Below, piece after piece: positions 62,981 to 64,000 of a stretch of 64,000 nucleotides of DNA. The translations under genes were made by a program, and so were the position numbers. The notes under the pieces were generated by a model that saw only the letters and a list, made by a program, of their open reading frames with translations, did no database searches and was not told the origin of the DNA. Numbering within the stretch: the stretch's first letter is position 1; each line of letters begins with the position of its first letter. Origin of the DNA: Metamycoplasma gateae (lineage in GTDB: Bacteria > Bacillota_I > Bacilli_A > Mycoplasmatales > Metamycoplasmataceae); NCBI RefSeq assembly GCF_036352135.1, contig NZ_CP143578.1, forward strand, positions 372,001 through 436,000. Reading direction: 5' to 3'.

Positions 62981-64000
62981 CCTAAATTGAAAATTCAAGT
63001 GCAACACGTTTAAAGTAAAATTTAGATGTGGAACTTGAATTTTTTATATTAATTAAAAAAGAAAAAGTTCCATTGGAACGGAACGGAACTCATATGAATT
63101 ATACAATAAAAAAATATAACCATTTAACAGATAATGAAAGAATAATTATTGAAAATTATTTAAAGTTAAATTATTCCCTTCGTAGGATTTCGAGATTAAT
63201 CGAGCGAAGTGTTTCGACCCTAAGTAGAGAAATAAAGAGGAATACAAATAGTTTCGGAACTTATGAATTTAAACACGCTAGTTTAAAAACAAGAGAAAGA
63301 TCAAGACATAAGTATTATTTTAAATTCGTGGATAACCAAAAATTCAAAAATTTTTCTAACGCTTTTTTACAAAAATATGACAAAAAGTTTTTTGGTATAA
63401 AGTCAACATATAATTTTATAAAAACTAGCACAAAACACTGTTGTCCTTCTTTAAGAACGGTTTTTAATTGAATAAACACTAATAATTGAGTTATAAAAAA
63501 GTACGATAAATTAAGACAATATTATAAAAAAGGTGGTAAAAGAACAGCATCCGTAATAAAACGGCTTGTAAAATCTGCTGATTATGTTTTTCCAATATGA
63601 ACTAGACCTAAATCTATAGATTTAAGACTTGAATTTGGACACTGAGAAGCAGATCTAGTTTTAGGAAAAAGAGCCAATGGATATAATAATGTTTTAACCT
63701 TAACTGAAAGAAAAACAAGAATAGGGTTTGCAAAAATAATACAAAGCAAATCACCAAATATAATTAATTCAGAGTTAAAAAAGATTATAAGAGATAATGA
63801 ATTAGAAGTAAAAACAATAACAGTAGACAATGGTATTGAATTTGAAAAAATAGGTATTTTAGCCAGATGATTAAATATAAAGATTTATAGAGCTGAACCT
63901 TATGCATCTTTTCAAAGAGGCTCAAATGAACATTGAAATGGAATTTTGAGAAGAGAATTCAAAAAAGGTTTTAACTTTAATACTATAACTCAAGAAAAAC
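62981..64000 (+). mobile_element. IS30-family insertion sequence, second copy, cut by the window edge
   Basis: It begins with the same terminal repeat as the first copy (CCTAAATTGAAAATTCAAG) and stays nearly identical to it in opposite orientation through the end of the window. Differences seen are a one-base and a five-base insertion before the transposase ATG and a few substitutions (Glu-Lys-Ser to Asp-Lys-Lys near residue 116). Confidence 0.93.
63094..64000 (+). CDS. IS30-family transposase, second copy, partial
   Basis: Same protein as at 3591-4589, with helix-turn-helix, HWEADLVLG, TVDNGIEF and NEHWNGILRREF all visible; the last 30 residues or so lie outside the window. The ATG follows GGAACGGAACTCAT. 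Close identity of the two copies and intact frames suggest recent transposition. Confidence 0.9.

Noticed and set aside
63028-63093. N-ter extension of the transposase from GTG (MELEFF)
   Set aside because: The two IS copies differ in this segment by insertions of one and five bases that scramble the encoded residues while everything from MNYTIKK onward is conserved, and the start would lie in the terminal-repeat region. The ATG at 63094 (4589 in the first copy) fits better.

Overview
The window comes from an arginine-hydrolysing mycoplasma of the Metamycoplasma (M. hominis / M. arginini) type. The DNA is very AT-rich, UGA is read as tryptophan throughout, there are no cell-wall genes, the single 5S rRNA gene stands apart from 16S/23S, and the complete arginine deiminase pathway is present (arcA 22.9-24.1 kb, arcC-arcB 47.7-49.6 kb, arcD 60.5-62.2 kb). 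The arginine deiminase reads almost like the well-known M. arginini / M. hominis enzyme. The species cannot be fixed from the sequence alone.

Layout. 0-2.3 kb: recR (start only), ybaB and dnaX. 2.4-3.4 kb: a membrane protein and a Nudix hydrolase. 3.4-4.7 kb: a complete IS30-family element that has duplicated a 37-bp terminator hairpin. 4.7-7.3 kb: secA. 7.4-14.7 kb: an ABC importer operon with the gene content of M. genitalium MG185-MG189 (two permeases, an ATPase with a very long coiled-coil insert, a surface nuclease lipoprotein, a large substrate lipoprotein). 15-18 kb: a coiled-coil surface protein and a membrane protein. 18-20.6 kb: tRNA-Leu, dUTPase, tsf, rpsB. 20.8-22.8 kb: a Type II restriction-modification pair. 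22.9-25.6 kb: arcA, rpoE, fba. 25.6-28.8 kb: two broken surface-protein genes around tRNA-Ser. 28.8-30.4 kb: argS.

30.47-45.66 kb is a prophage of about 15.2 kb sitting between the divergent argS and cysS genes, bounded by an 11-bp direct repeat (AAAAAGTACTT). Gene order is helicase, small Cys protein, large terminase, portal, large structural protein, scaffold-like protein, major capsid, membrane-active protein, receptor-binding fibre, two small genes, nucleotidyltransferase and holin-like protein. An oppositely oriented membrane protein (probable lysogenic-conversion gene), the tyrosine integrase and a nuclease-like gene follow. Size and layout fit the MAV1 / phiMFV1 / MHoV-1 class of mycoplasma phages. 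Both ends hold large non-coding RNA-like structures. The left end has two long nested hairpins (30560-30696). The right end has six consecutive, unrelated, perfect or near-perfect hairpins (45196-45449). The integrase has a leader built from alternating TAGGAA/TTCCTA modules that bury its ribosome binding site.

45.7-63 kb is housekeeping: cysS, an rRNA/tRNA methyltransferase, arcC-arcB, mscL, RNase J, recO, 5S rRNA, lepA, a diacylglycerol-kinase-like gene, a P-type Ca ATPase, arcD and a nicotinamidase-like gene. A second IS30 copy begins at 62981, again beside a terminator palindrome, and runs off the window.

Two patterns cut across the window. First, seven promoters (arcA, arcB, arcD, rpsB, the 50.7-kb membrane operon, the phage early promoter and the integrase promoter) are followed at almost exactly the predicted +1 base by a stem-loop, as if mRNAs here are capped by a 5'-terminal hairpin; RNase J, the enzyme such hairpins would resist, is encoded at 50.9 kb. 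Second, argS, dUTPase and the diacylglycerol-kinase gene have TATAAT so close to ATG that their mRNAs should be leaderless.
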